A stretch of 64,000 nt of DNA from Flavobacteriales bacterium (lineage in GTDB: Bacteria; Bacteroidota; Bacteroidia; Flavobacteriales_D; UBA2798): NCBI GenBank assembly GCA_019694795.1, contig JAIBBF010000013.1:1-64000 (forward strand), read 5' to 3'. Below the pieces are notes generated by a model, which saw nothing but the letters and a program-made list of their open reading frames with translations, had not been told where the DNA came from and searched no databases. Shown one piece after another: positions 9,335 to 18,271 of the stretch. Numbering within the stretch: the first letter of the stretch is position 1; each line of letters begins with the position of its first letter. A program made the position numbers and the translations under genes.

Positions 9335-10208
9335 ATTTCAGCATAGAAACAAATTCCTGAACGCTGGATATTTTTATTATGTTTTTCGGATAGGAAAGCG
9401 TTGCGTCGGCTATCACCTGGTGACCGGTTATGTAGATATTTAAATCCGGAAAATTCCTGTGCATTTTGTTAATGTAATCCTGAACGGTTTCTTCTGTCAT
9501 CGGCGATACGAAAAAAGTTAGCATCGCATCGGAAGGAGTAATTTTGGTGACTTTTTCAAGATCATCAAAAGGAACGGCTTGTCCCAGATAAATGACTTTA
9601 TATCCTCTGTTCCGCAAGAGATAATTATAAAACAACAATCCTATTTCATGCAATTCGTTCACCGGTAAAAACAAGATGAAAGTCCCTTTGTTTTTGGGTT
9701 TATCTTTTAACGAATCGCTCGCCACCATCAGCTTCTGCCGAATGAGATGCGAAATAAAATGTTCCTGTGCCGGATTAATAGATCCGGTTTGCCACAATAC
9801 GCCGATTTTAGTAAGGAAAGGATACACCACGTACAACATGGCGCGTTCGAATCCTTTCAGTTGAATGCATTCATCCAGTACCGATTCAAAACTGTCTTCA
9901 TCCATCTGGATCATCGACACCACCATTCGTTCAATGAAAACATCCTCGGAACCGGAAGACTTTTGCAACTCCAGCACTTTTTCCGAAAGCTCTTCGTCGC
10001 TAAGTCCGGCAATACGCGAGATTTTGAGTCCGCAAGAATTAAGGATGGCAATATTGAGAATACGTTTCAGCTCGGAATCTGAATACTTCCTGATGTTCGT
10101 TTGGGTTCTGTCGGGCTCAATAATATTATAGCGCTTCTCCCAAATACGCAATGTATGCGCTTTGATTCCCGTTAAATTCTCAATATCCTTAATCGAGTAC
10201 TTTTTCAT
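9333..10208 (-). CDS. MerR-family regulator with B12-binding domain (CarH/LitR type)
   Basis: 291 residues. Residues 1-70 are a MerR winged helix (YSIKDIENLTGIKAHTLRIWEKRY). Residues ~88-165 form a four-helix B12-cap domain with W139 and E149-H150, spaced as W131 and E141-H142 of CarH. Residues ~175-290 are a cobalamin-binding Rossmann domain with ELHEIG, giving the lower-axial His (H187). The position matching CarH His132, the upper ligand formed after photolysis, is Gln140 here. By family knowledge this is a cobalamin-dependent repressor; whether it senses light or only B12 is open. It is the third gene of a minus-strand run behind an ABC-2 exporter, 38 bases after the permease. Confidence 0.88.
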   Translation of the reverse strand: MKKYSIKDIENLTGIKAHTLRIWEKRYNIIEPDRTQTNIRKYSDSELKRILNIAILNSCGLKISRIAGLSDEELSEKVLELQKSSGSEDVFIERMVVSMIQMDEDSFESVLDECIQLKGFERAMLYVVYPFLTKIGVLWQTGSINPAQEHFISHLIRQKLMVASDSLKDKPKNKGTFILFLPVNELHEIGLLFYNYLLRNRGYKVIYLGQAVPFDDLEKVTKITPSDAMLTFFVSPMTEETVQDYINKMHRNFPDLNIYITGHQVIADATLSYPKNIIKISSVQEFVSMLK

Positions 10209-10246
10209 AGCCTATACCTCTCACAACAAACACTCTTCACAATTGT

Positions 10247-11464
10247 TTAGCCGATTTTTAAAATATTTTTCCGGTAAAATGGGATTGAAATCAGGATCAT
10301 CATCAACCCTATGAAAAACAGCACCATTAAACGGAAACCTAATAATGACCAGGAGAATTCGCGCCAAAATATATCGTAATACGCCTGCACGCCCCAATAA
10401 TTGACCGAAAACATGGAAAGTTTTTGCATGAACTCCGGCATAAAGAAGGTAGGCATCATGGATCCACCAATGGCGCTCATCACCAATACAACAATGGTGG
10501 AAAGTCCCTCAACTTGTTTCCGGCTAGTGCAAACACTCGCAATGAGCATTCCAAATGAGGCACAAGAGAAGGCCGCCAGGAAGGTGGTTAGAATTAATGC
10601 AGGCAGGTGAATTAGGATGGGCAGACCGAAAACCATCCAGGCAAAGAGCATCATGACCATTAATTGTAAAAATCCAATGAGCGTGGCCGAAAGCATTTTT
10701 CCCAATAGGAGATCGAGCGGATTGATTGGTGAAATTAATAAGCGTCGCAAGGTTCCTTTTTCTTTTTCATCGAGCAATCCTGCACCCATTGCAGCCACCG
10801 AAAAAAGGAGGGTCATTATGGCCGTTCCTGCTACAGCCTGGACCAGGGCAGGATTGGTATTATCGGGAGAAGAAAGTGATTCTTCTGCAATCATTCCTTC
10901 TACAGGTGAGTCATTATCTGAAGATGAATTCATCATGTCATCCACGTTCTGTGTGACCATCGCCAATGAAGCTGAATCTTCGATTTGAAATTCTTCCTTC
11001 ATTTTCTTCGCCAGTTTTGCTTTGATGGAAAACTTTCCTGCCACTCTGAAAATTTTAGCACTGATTAATCCTTTTAACATGGAAGCTTCTGCTGCTTTTG
11101 CCTGATCAAAGACAAAAACAAATCCACTTTCACCCTTTTCCATTCGCGATTCGTAAGCAGGAAGAATAATCAATCCACCGGTACGATCCCCTTTTTGAAT
11201 AATCGAACGTAATTTTTTTTCGTCTACCTCTTGCACTTTAAGCGCAGGGAGGGAATCGAGTTCTGCAATGAGTTGTTTGCTTTCCGGTGTTTGCGCATTG
11301 TCGGCAACGAGTACATCCAGTTCGATATCATTGTTATTTCCCCCGTTTCCACCAAATGCAAAAACAAAAAGGGTGATGAGTCCCACCGGCATTAAAAAGG
11401 TAAGCAGGACCGCTTTCTTATCGGAGAAAAACAAACGCAGATCTTTTAAAGTAATTCGAATCAT
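10247..11464 (-). CDS. ABC-2 type transporter permease
   Basis: 405 residues from the ATG at 11464, which overlaps the ATPase stop as ATGA. One N-terminal membrane segment (KAVLLTFLMPVGLITLFVFAF) precedes a ~200-residue extracytoplasmic domain. Five or so C-terminal membrane helices include the ABC-2 signature region with EKEKGTLRRLLISPINPLDLLLGKML. This is the DrrB/YhaP-type layout used for export of small hydrophobic molecules or for cell-envelope functions. It forms the transporter with the ATPase encoded just upstream; substrate unknown. The ORF can be extended upstream but only by running into the ATPase gene. Confidence 0.9.
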   Translation of the reverse strand: MIRITLKDLRLFFSDKKAVLLTFLMPVGLITLFVFAFGGNGGNNNDIELDVLVADNAQTPESKQLIAELDSLPALKVQEVDEKKLRSIIQKGDRTGGLIILPAYESRMEKGESGFVFVFDQAKAAEASMLKGLISAKIFRVAGKFSIKAKLAKKMKEEFQIEDSASLAMVTQNVDDMMNSSSDNDSPVEGMIAEESLSSPDNTNPALVQAVAGTAIMTLLFSVAAMGAGLLDEKEKGTLRRLLISPINPLDLLLGKMLSATLIGFLQLMVMMLFAWMVFGLPILIHLPALILTTFLAAFSCASFGMLIASVCTSRKQVEGLSTIVVLVMSAIGGSMMPTFFMPEFMQKLSMFSVNYWGVQAYYDIFWREFSWSLLGFRLMVLFFIGLMMILISIPFYRKNILKIG

Positions 11465-12390
11465 CAGTCGCGCAATTTGTTTCCGGTTAATGATAAAAAA
11501 ACTGATTCCAAATTGGAATAACGTACATCTATGGTTCGAATAACAATTCCTTTTTCGAAACAAAAATTCATGATTGCAGGAAGCGATGAACGTAAATCTT
11601 TACACGTAAAGTGCAAGGCATCGGAAGTTCCTTTTACCTGTATGTGTTCGTTCAGCTGAAATTCCTGATGTTCAAATGAGGAAATGGTTTCACTGTGGAC
11701 AATGATTTCTTCCTGCACATCGCCCATGGAAATTAATTCACGAAGGGTGCCCTCTGCAATAATTTTCCCTTTATCGATGATTCCAATCCGATCGGAAAAT
11801 TTTTCTGCCTCTTCCATATAGTGGGTGGTATAGAGGATGGTTTTCCCTTCGTTTTTTAATCGGCTGATTGCTTCATAAATGTTATTTCTGCTCTGCGGAT
11901 CAATGCCCACTGTTGGCTCATCCATAAAAAGCAGTTTCGGATCGTGCAATAAAGCGGCGGCAATATTGATGCGGCGTTTCATTCCACCCGAATAAGTTCT
12001 GATTTTATCATGCGCCCGGTCCGATAATCCGAAATCACCCAGAAGGGTGTTGACACGAATCCGAAGATCATTTTTCCCCATGGGATAAAGTGAACCGAAA
12101 AACATCAGGTTATCGAAGGCCGATAAATCTTCATATAGGGCAATCTCCTGTGGAACCACCCCAATCATTTTACGAATGGATAAGGGTTCTTTTACCACAT
12201 CGATACCATCAATTAAAACAGTTCCCGAACTGGGTTTTAACAAGGTAGATAAAATAGAAAGCGTGGTTGATTTTCCGGCGCCGTTGGGTCCGAGCAAACT
12301 GTAAAACTCACCCCGTTCCACTTTGAATGAAATGGACTGGACGGCAGTTTTATCTCCGTACACTTTATGTAAATCGCGAACCTCAAGCAT
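11464..12390 (-). CDS. ABC transporter ATP-binding protein (DrrA/CcmA type)
   Basis: 308 residues. Walker A GPNGAGKST (34-42), Q-loop VVPQEIALYEDL, ABC signature YSGGMKRR (133-140), Walker B LLFMDEPT (153-160) and switch His in YTTHYMEEAE. The C-terminal ~80 residues follow the DrrA-type extension. It is the first gene of an operon with its permease (ATGA overlap) and the MerR-B12 regulator. Just upstream of the ATG, the minus strand reads GTAAATTGCGCC, a near match to the -7 box; if used, the leader would be very short. The 158 bases upstream hold no gene. Confidence 0.93.
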   Translation of the reverse strand: MLEVRDLHKVYGDKTAVQSISFKVERGEFYSLLGPNGAGKSTTLSILSTLLKPSSGTVLIDGIDVVKEPLSIRKMIGVVPQEIALYEDLSAFDNLMFFGSLYPMGKNDLRIRVNTLLGDFGLSDRAHDKIRTYSGGMKRRINIAAALLHDPKLLFMDEPTVGIDPQSRNNIYEAISRLKNEGKTILYTTHYMEEAEKFSDRIGIIDKGKIIAEGTLRELISMGDVQEEIIVHSETISSFEHQEFQLNEHIQVKGTSDALHFTCKDLRSSLPAIMNFCFEKGIVIRTIDVRYSNLESVFLSLTGNKLRD

Positions 12391-12548
12391 GGGGGCGCAA
12401 TTTACAAAAGGAGACTTAGCGAACGATGATTTTGGAAATAAAAAGACCCTGCTTTATTAAAAAGAGAAAACATTGTGTTCTAAGTGTGGAATTTGCATTA
12501 CAGTGAGAATGCAAAAAAATTGGAGAAAAAGGCTGTGAAGCTAAATGA

Positions 12549-13193
12549 TTAATCGACCTTCACCTTACGTTGATTCAAATCATCGTTGGAAGAAGCAACA
12601 ATGGTGTACTCGCCATCAACAATGCGACCATCTGGATCATAGGCTACCATTTTACCGTCGACATTAATCAAGATAACTTTCGAATAAAATTCATTTCCCG
12701 ATTTATCGCGAACGATAACCAGTGTTTCTTCTCCACCGAAAACATTTCCCGCTAATAAAGCAGGTGCATCCATCGGTTTTTGATTGGAGAGTCCCTCAGG
12801 CGACTCACCACATTCGTGACGTTTAACCGTAATTAAATCGCTGTAAAAATATTCACCGTCCTTAGTCGTTTGCTTTAAGCGATAGTAAGAAACACCCGGA
12901 AGCGGATCGCGGTCGGATTCGAAATATTCTAATAGCGCAGGAGAATCGCCCAGTGCAGAAACGCGTGTAATCTCTAAAAAGTTGACACCATCCGAAGAAC
13001 GCTCGATGGTAAAGTACCCGGCATTTTCTTCTTTTAAACTCACCCAGGAAATTTCTACCTGCGGACCCACAGTTACCACGTTGAAACGCGCAACCTGTGC
13101 TTGAGTAGATGCATCAGTAAGTCCATCATTCGAAATGGAAGAGAAACTTAAGATGGCAGACGATAAATAGACGATAAGGCTCATAATTCGCAA
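12549..13193 (-). CDS. Secreted protein with Fn3-like domain and degenerate C-terminal sorting-like domain
   Basis: 214 residues. A hydrophobic N-terminus (MSLIVYLSSAILSFSS) looks like a signal peptide. Residues ~35-118 resemble the immunoglobulin-like domain often found before T9SS tails in Bacteroidota (VEISWVSLKEENAGYFTIERSSDGVNF... SYYRLKQTTKDGEYFYSDL). The end (KVILINVDGKMVAYDPDGRI... GEYTIVASSNDDLNQRKVKVD) has the strand order of a T9SS C-terminal domain but lacks the NP motif. It stands alone on the minus strand. It may be a stand-alone domain version of longer T9SS proteins; function unknown. Confidence 0.65.
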   Translation of the reverse strand: MRIMSLIVYLSSAILSFSSISNDGLTDASTQAQVARFNVVTVGPQVEISWVSLKEENAGYFTIERSSDGVNFLEITRVSALGDSPALLEYFESDRDPLPGVSYYRLKQTTKDGEYFYSDLITVKRHECGESPEGLSNQKPMDAPALLAGNVFGGEETLVIVRDKSGNEFYSKVILINVDGKMVAYDPDGRIVDGEYTIVASSNDDLNQRKVKVD

Positions 13194-13292
13194 CTTCTAT
13201 GGTTAGCAAGTTACGAAAACGTTAAGAAAAGAACAAAAATCTACACCGATTTAAAATGTTGATTTACAGTCGACTTGAAAATAACATTTTTG

Positions 13293-13697
13293 TTACAAGA
13301 TCATAACTCCCTTTTTATTGAGGAGGGGAATCTTTACAAAGTTCTCTTCTTTGATGGTTTCGGAAAGAAAAATAAACTTCTTATCGTACATTTTATCTTC
13401 GAGGAAAAAGCTCACCCAATATTCGTTATTAAGTGGAAAAACATTTTCCATAACGGGTTCAATTTTGGCAAAACTTTTGGCGGCTACCTTGTCTAAAAAA
13501 TGACGCAACTCGGAAGTTTTTCGTTGTTCGTGATCAATTTCACCATAACCACGAGATGACACCAGAACACCTTCGATGGCATGTTCTTTTAAATTCACCA
13601 AGTAGGCATTCCATTCATCCTGATTCAGTTCATTTTTTTCATTGACAATAGCTACGGCAACATCTTTCATTACCGGAATTTCGATGTCTTTCTTCAT
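13293..13697 (-). CDS. Conserved hypothetical cytoplasmic protein
   Basis: 134 residues, no signal peptide and no membrane segment. The sequence (MKKDIEIPVMKDVAVAIVNEKN, later GVLVSSRGYGEIDHEQRKTSELRHFLDKV) predicts a small alpha/beta fold. I do not recognise the family. Its ATG overlaps the stop of the serine-hydrolase gene upstream (ATGA), so the two are co-translated and probably functionally linked. Confidence 0.7.
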   Translation of the reverse strand: MKKDIEIPVMKDVAVAIVNEKNELNQDEWNAYLVNLKEHAIEGVLVSSRGYGEIDHEQRKTSELRHFLDKVAAKSFAKIEPVMENVFPLNNEYWVSFFLEDKMYDKKFIFLSETIKEENFVKIPLLNKKGVMIL

Positions 13698-14884
13698 TGA
13701 ATACTTTCTATCATTTCATAACCGGCATTGAGGTAATCGAAAAGATCCAATGGCTGATCGTTTCGCTTATCACCACGCTTATGTCCGGTTCTGACAATTA
13801 TTACGTTATCGTCGGGAACACAAATTACATATTGACCAAGAATTCCACGCATGTAAAACACTTTCTTGCCATTGTATTCCGTAATCCACCAGCAATATCC
13901 GTAGCGATCATTTTTCGATCCGTCGGTATCCAAAAGATCAGCGGGCTCGGTGGATTTTTTCACCCATTCGGAAGAAACGATTTGTGTGCCGTTCCATTCA
14001 CCCTGGTGAAGATATAATTTTCCAAAGCGTGCGAAATCTCTTCCGGCGGCATAAAAACAGCAATACGATTTTTCAATTCCGTCTTCAGCATCCAGACTCC
14101 AATACGCAAGATTTTCTGCTCCTATTTTTTTCCAAAGTTTTTCGGAAGCGTAATAAGATAATTTTGTGTTGGTAGCTTTCTCCACGCAATAGCCTAAAAT
14201 CAGTGTTGCTCCACTCTGGTAGTCGAACACTTTCCCGGGTTCTGAAACAACCTCAACGGAATTGATCATCGATAACAAATCACTTCCATAATAGGCTTCT
14301 GCATTAGACGAAAGAGGATTTCCTCCGCTCTCTGACCAATCGAGACCGGCACTCATGGTGAGCAAATGATAGAGCGTAAGTTTGGATCGGGAACCTTCGC
14401 GGAATGCGGGTATAAAATCGCCAACGGGCTGATCAACACTTTTTATTTTATGCTCATCGATTGCAATGCCAACTAAAATGGAAACAATGGATTTGGCAAC
14501 AGAAAATGAATTAGAAATAGTTGTTGGTCCAAAATCTTCTGCATAATGTTCAAACAAAAGCGAGTCGTTTTTAAACACCAATAAAGAAGTGGATTTGTAC
14601 TGATTGAATTTTTGCAAAGCGGTAGGACTCAACTCCACTTTTCCATAGGAAGAATGCGTTGGCCAGGGCTCGGGTGTTCCCTGCTCTACTTCGCGCTTAG
14701 GGAAATAATCCAGATCGCGGATTCCGGGTCCGGATTGTCCGACCAAATACGTACATGCAACTGCTTTGTAGATATATGTTTTGCCACTAATGACAATGAA
14801 CAAATTCGCTAAAATGAAAATTCCGAGAATGGAAAGAAGTGTCCATTTTAAAATTTTCCAGCTTATGGCTCCGATCCTCTTCAT
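13694..14884 (-). CDS. Serine hydrolase, class C beta-lactamase family
   Basis: 396 residues. An N-terminal membrane anchor (ILKWTLLSILGIFILANLFIVIS, 11-33) places the catalytic domain outside the cytoplasmic membrane. The penicillin-binding-protein/AmpC fold is marked by the nucleophile tetrad SVAK (S128, K131) and the YQS motif (Y222-S224, equivalent to Y-x-N). A full KTG box is not obvious; HKRG near the C-terminus (RTGHKRGDKRN) may stand in. Members act as D-aminopeptidases, esterases or peptidases, so a beta-lactamase role should not be assumed. It overlaps lipB upstream and the hypothetical gene downstream by ATGA junctions. Confidence 0.85.
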   Translation of the reverse strand: MKRIGAISWKILKWTLLSILGIFILANLFIVISGKTYIYKAVACTYLVGQSGPGIRDLDYFPKREVEQGTPEPWPTHSSYGKVELSPTALQKFNQYKSTSLLVFKNDSLLFEHYAEDFGPTTISNSFSVAKSIVSILVGIAIDEHKIKSVDQPVGDFIPAFREGSRSKLTLYHLLTMSAGLDWSESGGNPLSSNAEAYYGSDLLSMINSVEVVSEPGKVFDYQSGATLILGYCVEKATNTKLSYYASEKLWKKIGAENLAYWSLDAEDGIEKSYCCFYAAGRDFARFGKLYLHQGEWNGTQIVSSEWVKKSTEPADLLDTDGSKNDRYGYCWWITEYNGKKVFYMRGILGQYVICVPDDNVIIVRTGHKRGDKRNDQPLDLFDYLNAGYEMIESIQ

Positions 14885-15597
14885 ACGTTCAGGTTTTCCT
14901 TTACAACGAATTCGAAATCGAAAATGTTTGCAAGATTGGTCTTCAATTTTTGTTTCAATTCTTCCATATCCACTTCCCGTCCCAATTCCTTCTTCATGGA
15001 AGTAACCTGTTTATCATCGATTCCGCAGGGCACAATGTGATTAAAATAGTTGAGATCGGTATTGATATTGAATCCGATTCCATGCATGGTAACCCAGCGA
15101 CTGCATTTAACCCCCATCGCACAAATCTTGCGAGCTTTCAGCGGATCCTCAGGCTCAATCCACACGCCGGTATATCCGGGATAACGTTCGCCCTTAATTC
15201 CGTATTCATCGAGTGTTAAAATGACCGCTTCTTCGAGGTAGCGAAGGTATTTGTGGATATCCGTAAAAAAATCGTCGAGATCGAAAATCGGGTAGGCGAC
15301 TAATTGTCCGGGACCATGATACGTAATATCGCCGCCGCGGTTTATTTTATAGAAAACAGCCTCGTGATCCTGAAGTCCTTTTTCATCGAGCAGCAAATTA
15401 CTTTCTGCACCACTTTTTCCAAGCGTATATACATGGGGATGTTCGCAAAACAAGAGGTAATGTTCTGTTTTTTCTTTCACCGGCGCCTCGCGGTTACGCA
15501 TTTTTCGGTCGACCAGCTCATTAAACTTTTTTTCCTGATCATCCCAGGCCTCTTTGTAATCGATAAGCCCGAGATCCTGGAAAATTACATTTCTCAT
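14881..15597 (-). CDS. lipB: Octanoyl-[acyl-carrier protein]:protein N-octanoyltransferase
   Basis: 238 residues. Transfers octanoyl from ACP to lipoyl domains of pyruvate and 2-oxoglutarate dehydrogenases and GcvH. It shows RGGDITYHGPGQLVAYPI (87-104), the catalytic Lys in MGVKCSRWVTMHG (K164) and the acyl-binding Cys in VPCGI (C191). It follows the isomerase gene after one base and overlaps the serine-hydrolase start by four bases (ATGA), so all four genes 16579-13293 look co-transcribed. LipA is not in the window. Confidence 0.95.
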   Translation of the reverse strand: MRNVIFQDLGLIDYKEAWDDQEKKFNELVDRKMRNREAPVKEKTEHYLLFCEHPHVYTLGKSGAESNLLLDEKGLQDHEAVFYKINRGGDITYHGPGQLVAYPIFDLDDFFTDIHKYLRYLEEAVILTLDEYGIKGERYPGYTGVWIEPEDPLKARKICAMGVKCSRWVTMHGIGFNINTDLNYFNHIVPCGIDDKQVTSMKKELGREVDMEELKQKLKTNLANIFDFEFVVKENLNV

Positions 15598-15598
15598 A

Positions 15599-16579
15599 TC
15601 AGAATTTACTCAGTTCTCCTTTTAGGAAATCGATCACTTTTACTTCAATAGCATCCACTCCGCGTAAATCGGAAAGGAAACAACTTACCCAATCGCCCAG
15701 GTGAATTTGCCAGATTGCCTTTTCGAGATCTGTATTTCCTTTTGCCCAGGTTTCACGAATGTGAGGTGTATATTTTGCGATGATTTCTTTATTGATTTCA
15801 ATGCGTTTTTGGTTGCGCACATAATCTTCCTGATCGCGGAAAATGATGACGGCCAAATTCGGATTTTCCATTCTCCATCCCACCAGTTCATTGTGGTTCA
15901 TTTCCGGAACTACATGATGCCAGCACAACATTTTTGCATTTTCATTGATTTGCTGACGAAAACGAATGGCTATTCCTTCACGGTACGTGGTGCTGTAAAT
16001 AACCGGCATTTTTCCATTGAGAAAATCGGCGATGGATTTTGCTTCGGATTGAATTTCCGTTGCCTCTTTTTCAATTAAAGCAGCTGAACTTAATACTTCA
16101 TTCATGAAATTATGGGAAGTAACTCCATAAAAATTCAACACATGCAACAATTGCACAAGTGAAGCACCTAAAAATGCACGTGGTGATTTCCCCTGTGGAA
16201 GTACGACTAACCCATAACCTTTTTCCCTGGCGAAATCCGCTATCCATCCTCCGGAGGTAACACAAACAATAAATGCGTTTCGCTCGGAAGCTATTTTTAA
16301 TGCGTTGATGGTTTCTTCTGTATTTCCCGAAAAGGAAGAAGCGATAACAAGGGTTTCCTTTCCGACCCAACCCGGGATAAAGTAGCCTTTGCTGCCTACC
16401 ACAGGAATCTGCGCTTGATTAGCTGTTAATTCTGCTGCAATTGTGCCTCCTATTCCGGAGCCTCCCAAGCCGGTAATCAATACATTTTTAAAACCTGTAC
16501 CCAACGGCAGCTTGGTTTGTGTTGCAATGTCTACCGCATTCCTCAACTGTTGTGGAAATTCTTCAACTAATTTTTTCAT
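15599..16579 (-). CDS. SIS-domain bifunctional phosphoglucose/phosphomannose isomerase
   Basis: 326 residues from the ATG at 16579; a TTG seven codons upstream is possible but less likely. The SIS sugar-isomerase fold shows GLGGSGIGGTIAAEL near residues 38-52, SSFSGNTEETINAL, and the C-terminal EMNHNELVGW with the catalytic His/Glu typical of the PGI/PMI family. It interconverts glucose-6-P or mannose-6-P with fructose-6-P, feeding glycolysis and sugar-nucleotide synthesis. First gene of the run with lipB, with a -7 box just upstream. Confidence 0.9.
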   Translation of the reverse strand: MKKLVEEFPQQLRNAVDIATQTKLPLGTGFKNVLITGLGGSGIGGTIAAELTANQAQIPVVGSKGYFIPGWVGKETLVIASSFSGNTEETINALKIASERNAFIVCVTSGGWIADFAREKGYGLVVLPQGKSPRAFLGASLVQLLHVLNFYGVTSHNFMNEVLSSAALIEKEATEIQSEAKSIADFLNGKMPVIYSTTYREGIAIRFRQQINENAKMLCWHHVVPEMNHNELVGWRMENPNLAVIIFRDQEDYVRNQKRIEINKEIIAKYTPHIRETWAKGNTDLEKAIWQIHLGDWVSCFLSDLRGVDAIEVKVIDFLKGELSKF

Positions 16580-16597
16580 AGATAAATCTAAGGGTAT

Positions 16598-16605
16598 CAA
16601 AAATA
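16598..16605 (-). promoter_or_regulatory. Bacteroidota -7 promoter box of the isomerase-lipB run
   Basis: Minus-strand TATTTTTG, exact TAnnTTTG. The predicted start near 16594 leaves about 15 bases before the ATG at 16579, which supports that start over the TTG at 16600. No good -33 element was seen. Confidence 0.5.
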
Positions 16606-16681
16606 AACAAAATGATGGTGCAGAATACGATATGGACCCCTAAAAGCCCTTTTTTAGAGGGGAATATTCCGTTTACATGAC

Positions 16682-16689
16682 TATCTTTG
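16682..16689 (+). promoter_or_regulatory. Bacteroidota -7 promoter box of lysS
   Basis: TATCTTTG, exact TAnnTTTG. The lysS ATG lies 18 bases further on, so the leader would be about 15 bases. This argues for the ATG at 16708 rather than the TTG at 16687, which lies inside the box. Confidence 0.65.
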
Positions 16690-16707
16690 CCCGAAATTTC
16701 CCTTACC

Positions 16708-18222
16708 ATGTTACAAGAACTCACCGAACAGGAAGTAATTCGTCGCGAAAAACTGGATGAAATCCGTAAACTGGGTATCGATCCCTATCCTGCGGAGGAA
16801 TATCCCGTAAATGCTTATGCCGTTGATATTAAAGCGCAATTTGAAGCAGAAAAACCGGGCTTTGAAAATGTTTGTCTGGCCGGAAGAATTATGTCGGTCC
16901 GCGATATGGGTAAGGCCTGTTTTGCAGAGATTCTTGATGTAACGGGACGAATTCAGGTTTATGTCCGCCGGGATGATATTTGTCCGGGTGAGGATAAAAA
17001 TCTTTACGACGCCCTCTTTAAAAAGCTGCTTGATATCGGTGATTACATCGGTGTAAAGGGTTATGTTTTTAAAACGAAGGTGGGAGAAACCTCCATTCAC
17101 GTGAAGGAATTGCGACTGCTTTGCAAAACGCTTCGTCCGCTTCCCATTGTAAAAACCGATGAATCGGGGAATGTGTTTGATGCCTTTAGCGATCCGGAGA
17201 AACGTCACCGTATGCGTTATGTGGACCTCATCGTAAATGAAGGTGTAAAAGAAACCTTCATTAAGCGCACCAAACTGATGAATTCTTTACGCAACACCTT
17301 TAATTCAAGAGGCTATCTGGAAGTGGAAACCCCCGTATTGCAACCCATTCCGGGAGGAGCAGCGGCGCGTCCGTTTGTCACCCACCACAATGCGCTTGAC
17401 ATCCCCTTATTTTTAAGAATTGCGAATGAACTTTACCTGAAGCGATTAATCGTTGGTGGTTTTGAAGGCGTGTATGAGTTCTCTAAAAATTTCAGAAATG
17501 AGGGGATAGACCGAACGCATAATCCTGAATTTACTGCGCTCGAGATTTATGTGGCGTATAAGGACTACAACTGGATGATGGATTTTACGGAAGAGATGAT
17601 TGAGAAAGTGGCATTGGATGTAAATGGAAGCACCGAGGTGATGGTAGGCGAACAAGCGATTTCGTTTAAACGTCCGTACAAACGCATTACCATGTTCGAC
17701 GCCATTAAGGAACATACGGGGATCGACATCAGTGAAATGAATGAAGAGGATTTGAGAAATGTATGCAAGACCTTGCATATTGAGATTGAACCTTCGATGG
17801 GTAAAGGCAAGTTGATTGATGAAATTTTCGGAAATAAGTGCGAACACAATTATATACAACCCACCTTCATTACGGACTATCCGGTGGAGATGTCGCCCCT
17901 CACCAAAAAGCACCGCAGCAAAGAAGGATTAGTGGAGCGATTTGAGTTGTATGTAAACGGAAAAGAAATTGCCAACTCCTATTCGGAATTGAATGATCCG
18001 ATTGATCAGCGTGAGCGATTTGAAGAACAAATGAAATTAGGTGAACGTGGAGATGATGAAGCAATGATTATTGATCATGACTTTCTTCGTGCTCTTGAAT
18101 TTGGAATGCCACCTACTGCGGGATTGGGAATTGGAATTGATCGTTTAACGATGATGATGACCAACAATGCCTCGATTCAGGAAGTATTGTTCTTCCCACA
18201 GATGCGGCCGGAAAAACAGTAA
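16708..18222 (+). CDS. lysS: Lysyl-tRNA synthetase, class II
   Basis: 504 residues from the ATG at 16708 ([19 protein letters not shown], the usual N-terminus in this phylum). Residues ~60-150 are the OB-fold anticodon-binding domain ([18 protein letters not shown]). The catalytic domain has motif 2 [20 protein letters not shown] and motif 3 [12 protein letters not shown]. Charges tRNA-Lys. It is divergent from the isomerase-lipB run and convergent with tyrS, sharing a strong terminator with it. Confidence 0.97.
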   Translation: MLQELTEQEVIRREKLDEIRKLGIDPYPAEEYPVNAYAVDIKAQFEAEKPGFENVCLAGRIMSVRDMGKACFAEILDVTGRIQVYVRRDDICPGEDKNLYDALFKKLLDIGDYIGVKGYVFKTKVGETSIHVKELRLLCKTLRPLPIVKTDESGNVFDAFSDPEKRHRMRYVDLIVNEGVKETFIKRTKLMNSLRNTFNSRGYLEVETPVLQPIPGGAAARPFVTHHNALDIPLFLRIANELYLKRLIVGGFEGVYEFSKNFRNEGIDRTHNPEFTALEIYVAYKDYNWMMDFTEEMIEKVALDVNGSTEVMVGEQAISFKRPYKRITMFDAIKEHTGIDISEMNEEDLRNVCKTLHIEIEPSMGKGKLIDEIFGNKCEHNYIQPTFITDYPVEMSPLTKKHRSKEGLVERFELYVNGKEIANSYSELNDPIDQRERFEEQMKLGERGDDEAMIIDHDFLRALEFGMPPTAGLGIGIDRLTMMMTNNASIQEVLFFPQMRPEKQ

Positions 18223-18240
18223 TTGAAAAAATAAAAATGG

Positions 18241-18271
18241 AAAAGGAGTAATGAAGATTACTCCTTTTTTT
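18241..18271. terminator. Bidirectional intrinsic terminator between lysS and tyrS
   Basis: AAAAGGAGTAAT (18241-18252), loop GAAG, ATTACTCCTTTT (18257-18268), then TTT. A perfect 12-bp stem with T tails on both strands, placed between two convergent tRNA-synthetase genes. Confidence 0.9.

Noticed and set aside
12492-12515. Inverted repeat TTTGCATT / AATGCAAA in a 158-base gap
   Set aside because: Eight base pairs with an eight-base loop, no T-run, and not near a start; could be chance.
13252-13292. AAAATGTT/AACATTTT repeat after the 134-residue protein gene
   Set aside because: Loop of over 20 bases and no T-run; too weak for a terminator.
16639-16662. CCCCTAAAA...TTTTTAGAGGGG hairpin between divergent genes
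   Set aside because: Imperfect stem (bulged GA) and no gene ends there; most likely chance overlap with promoter A/T-rich sequence.
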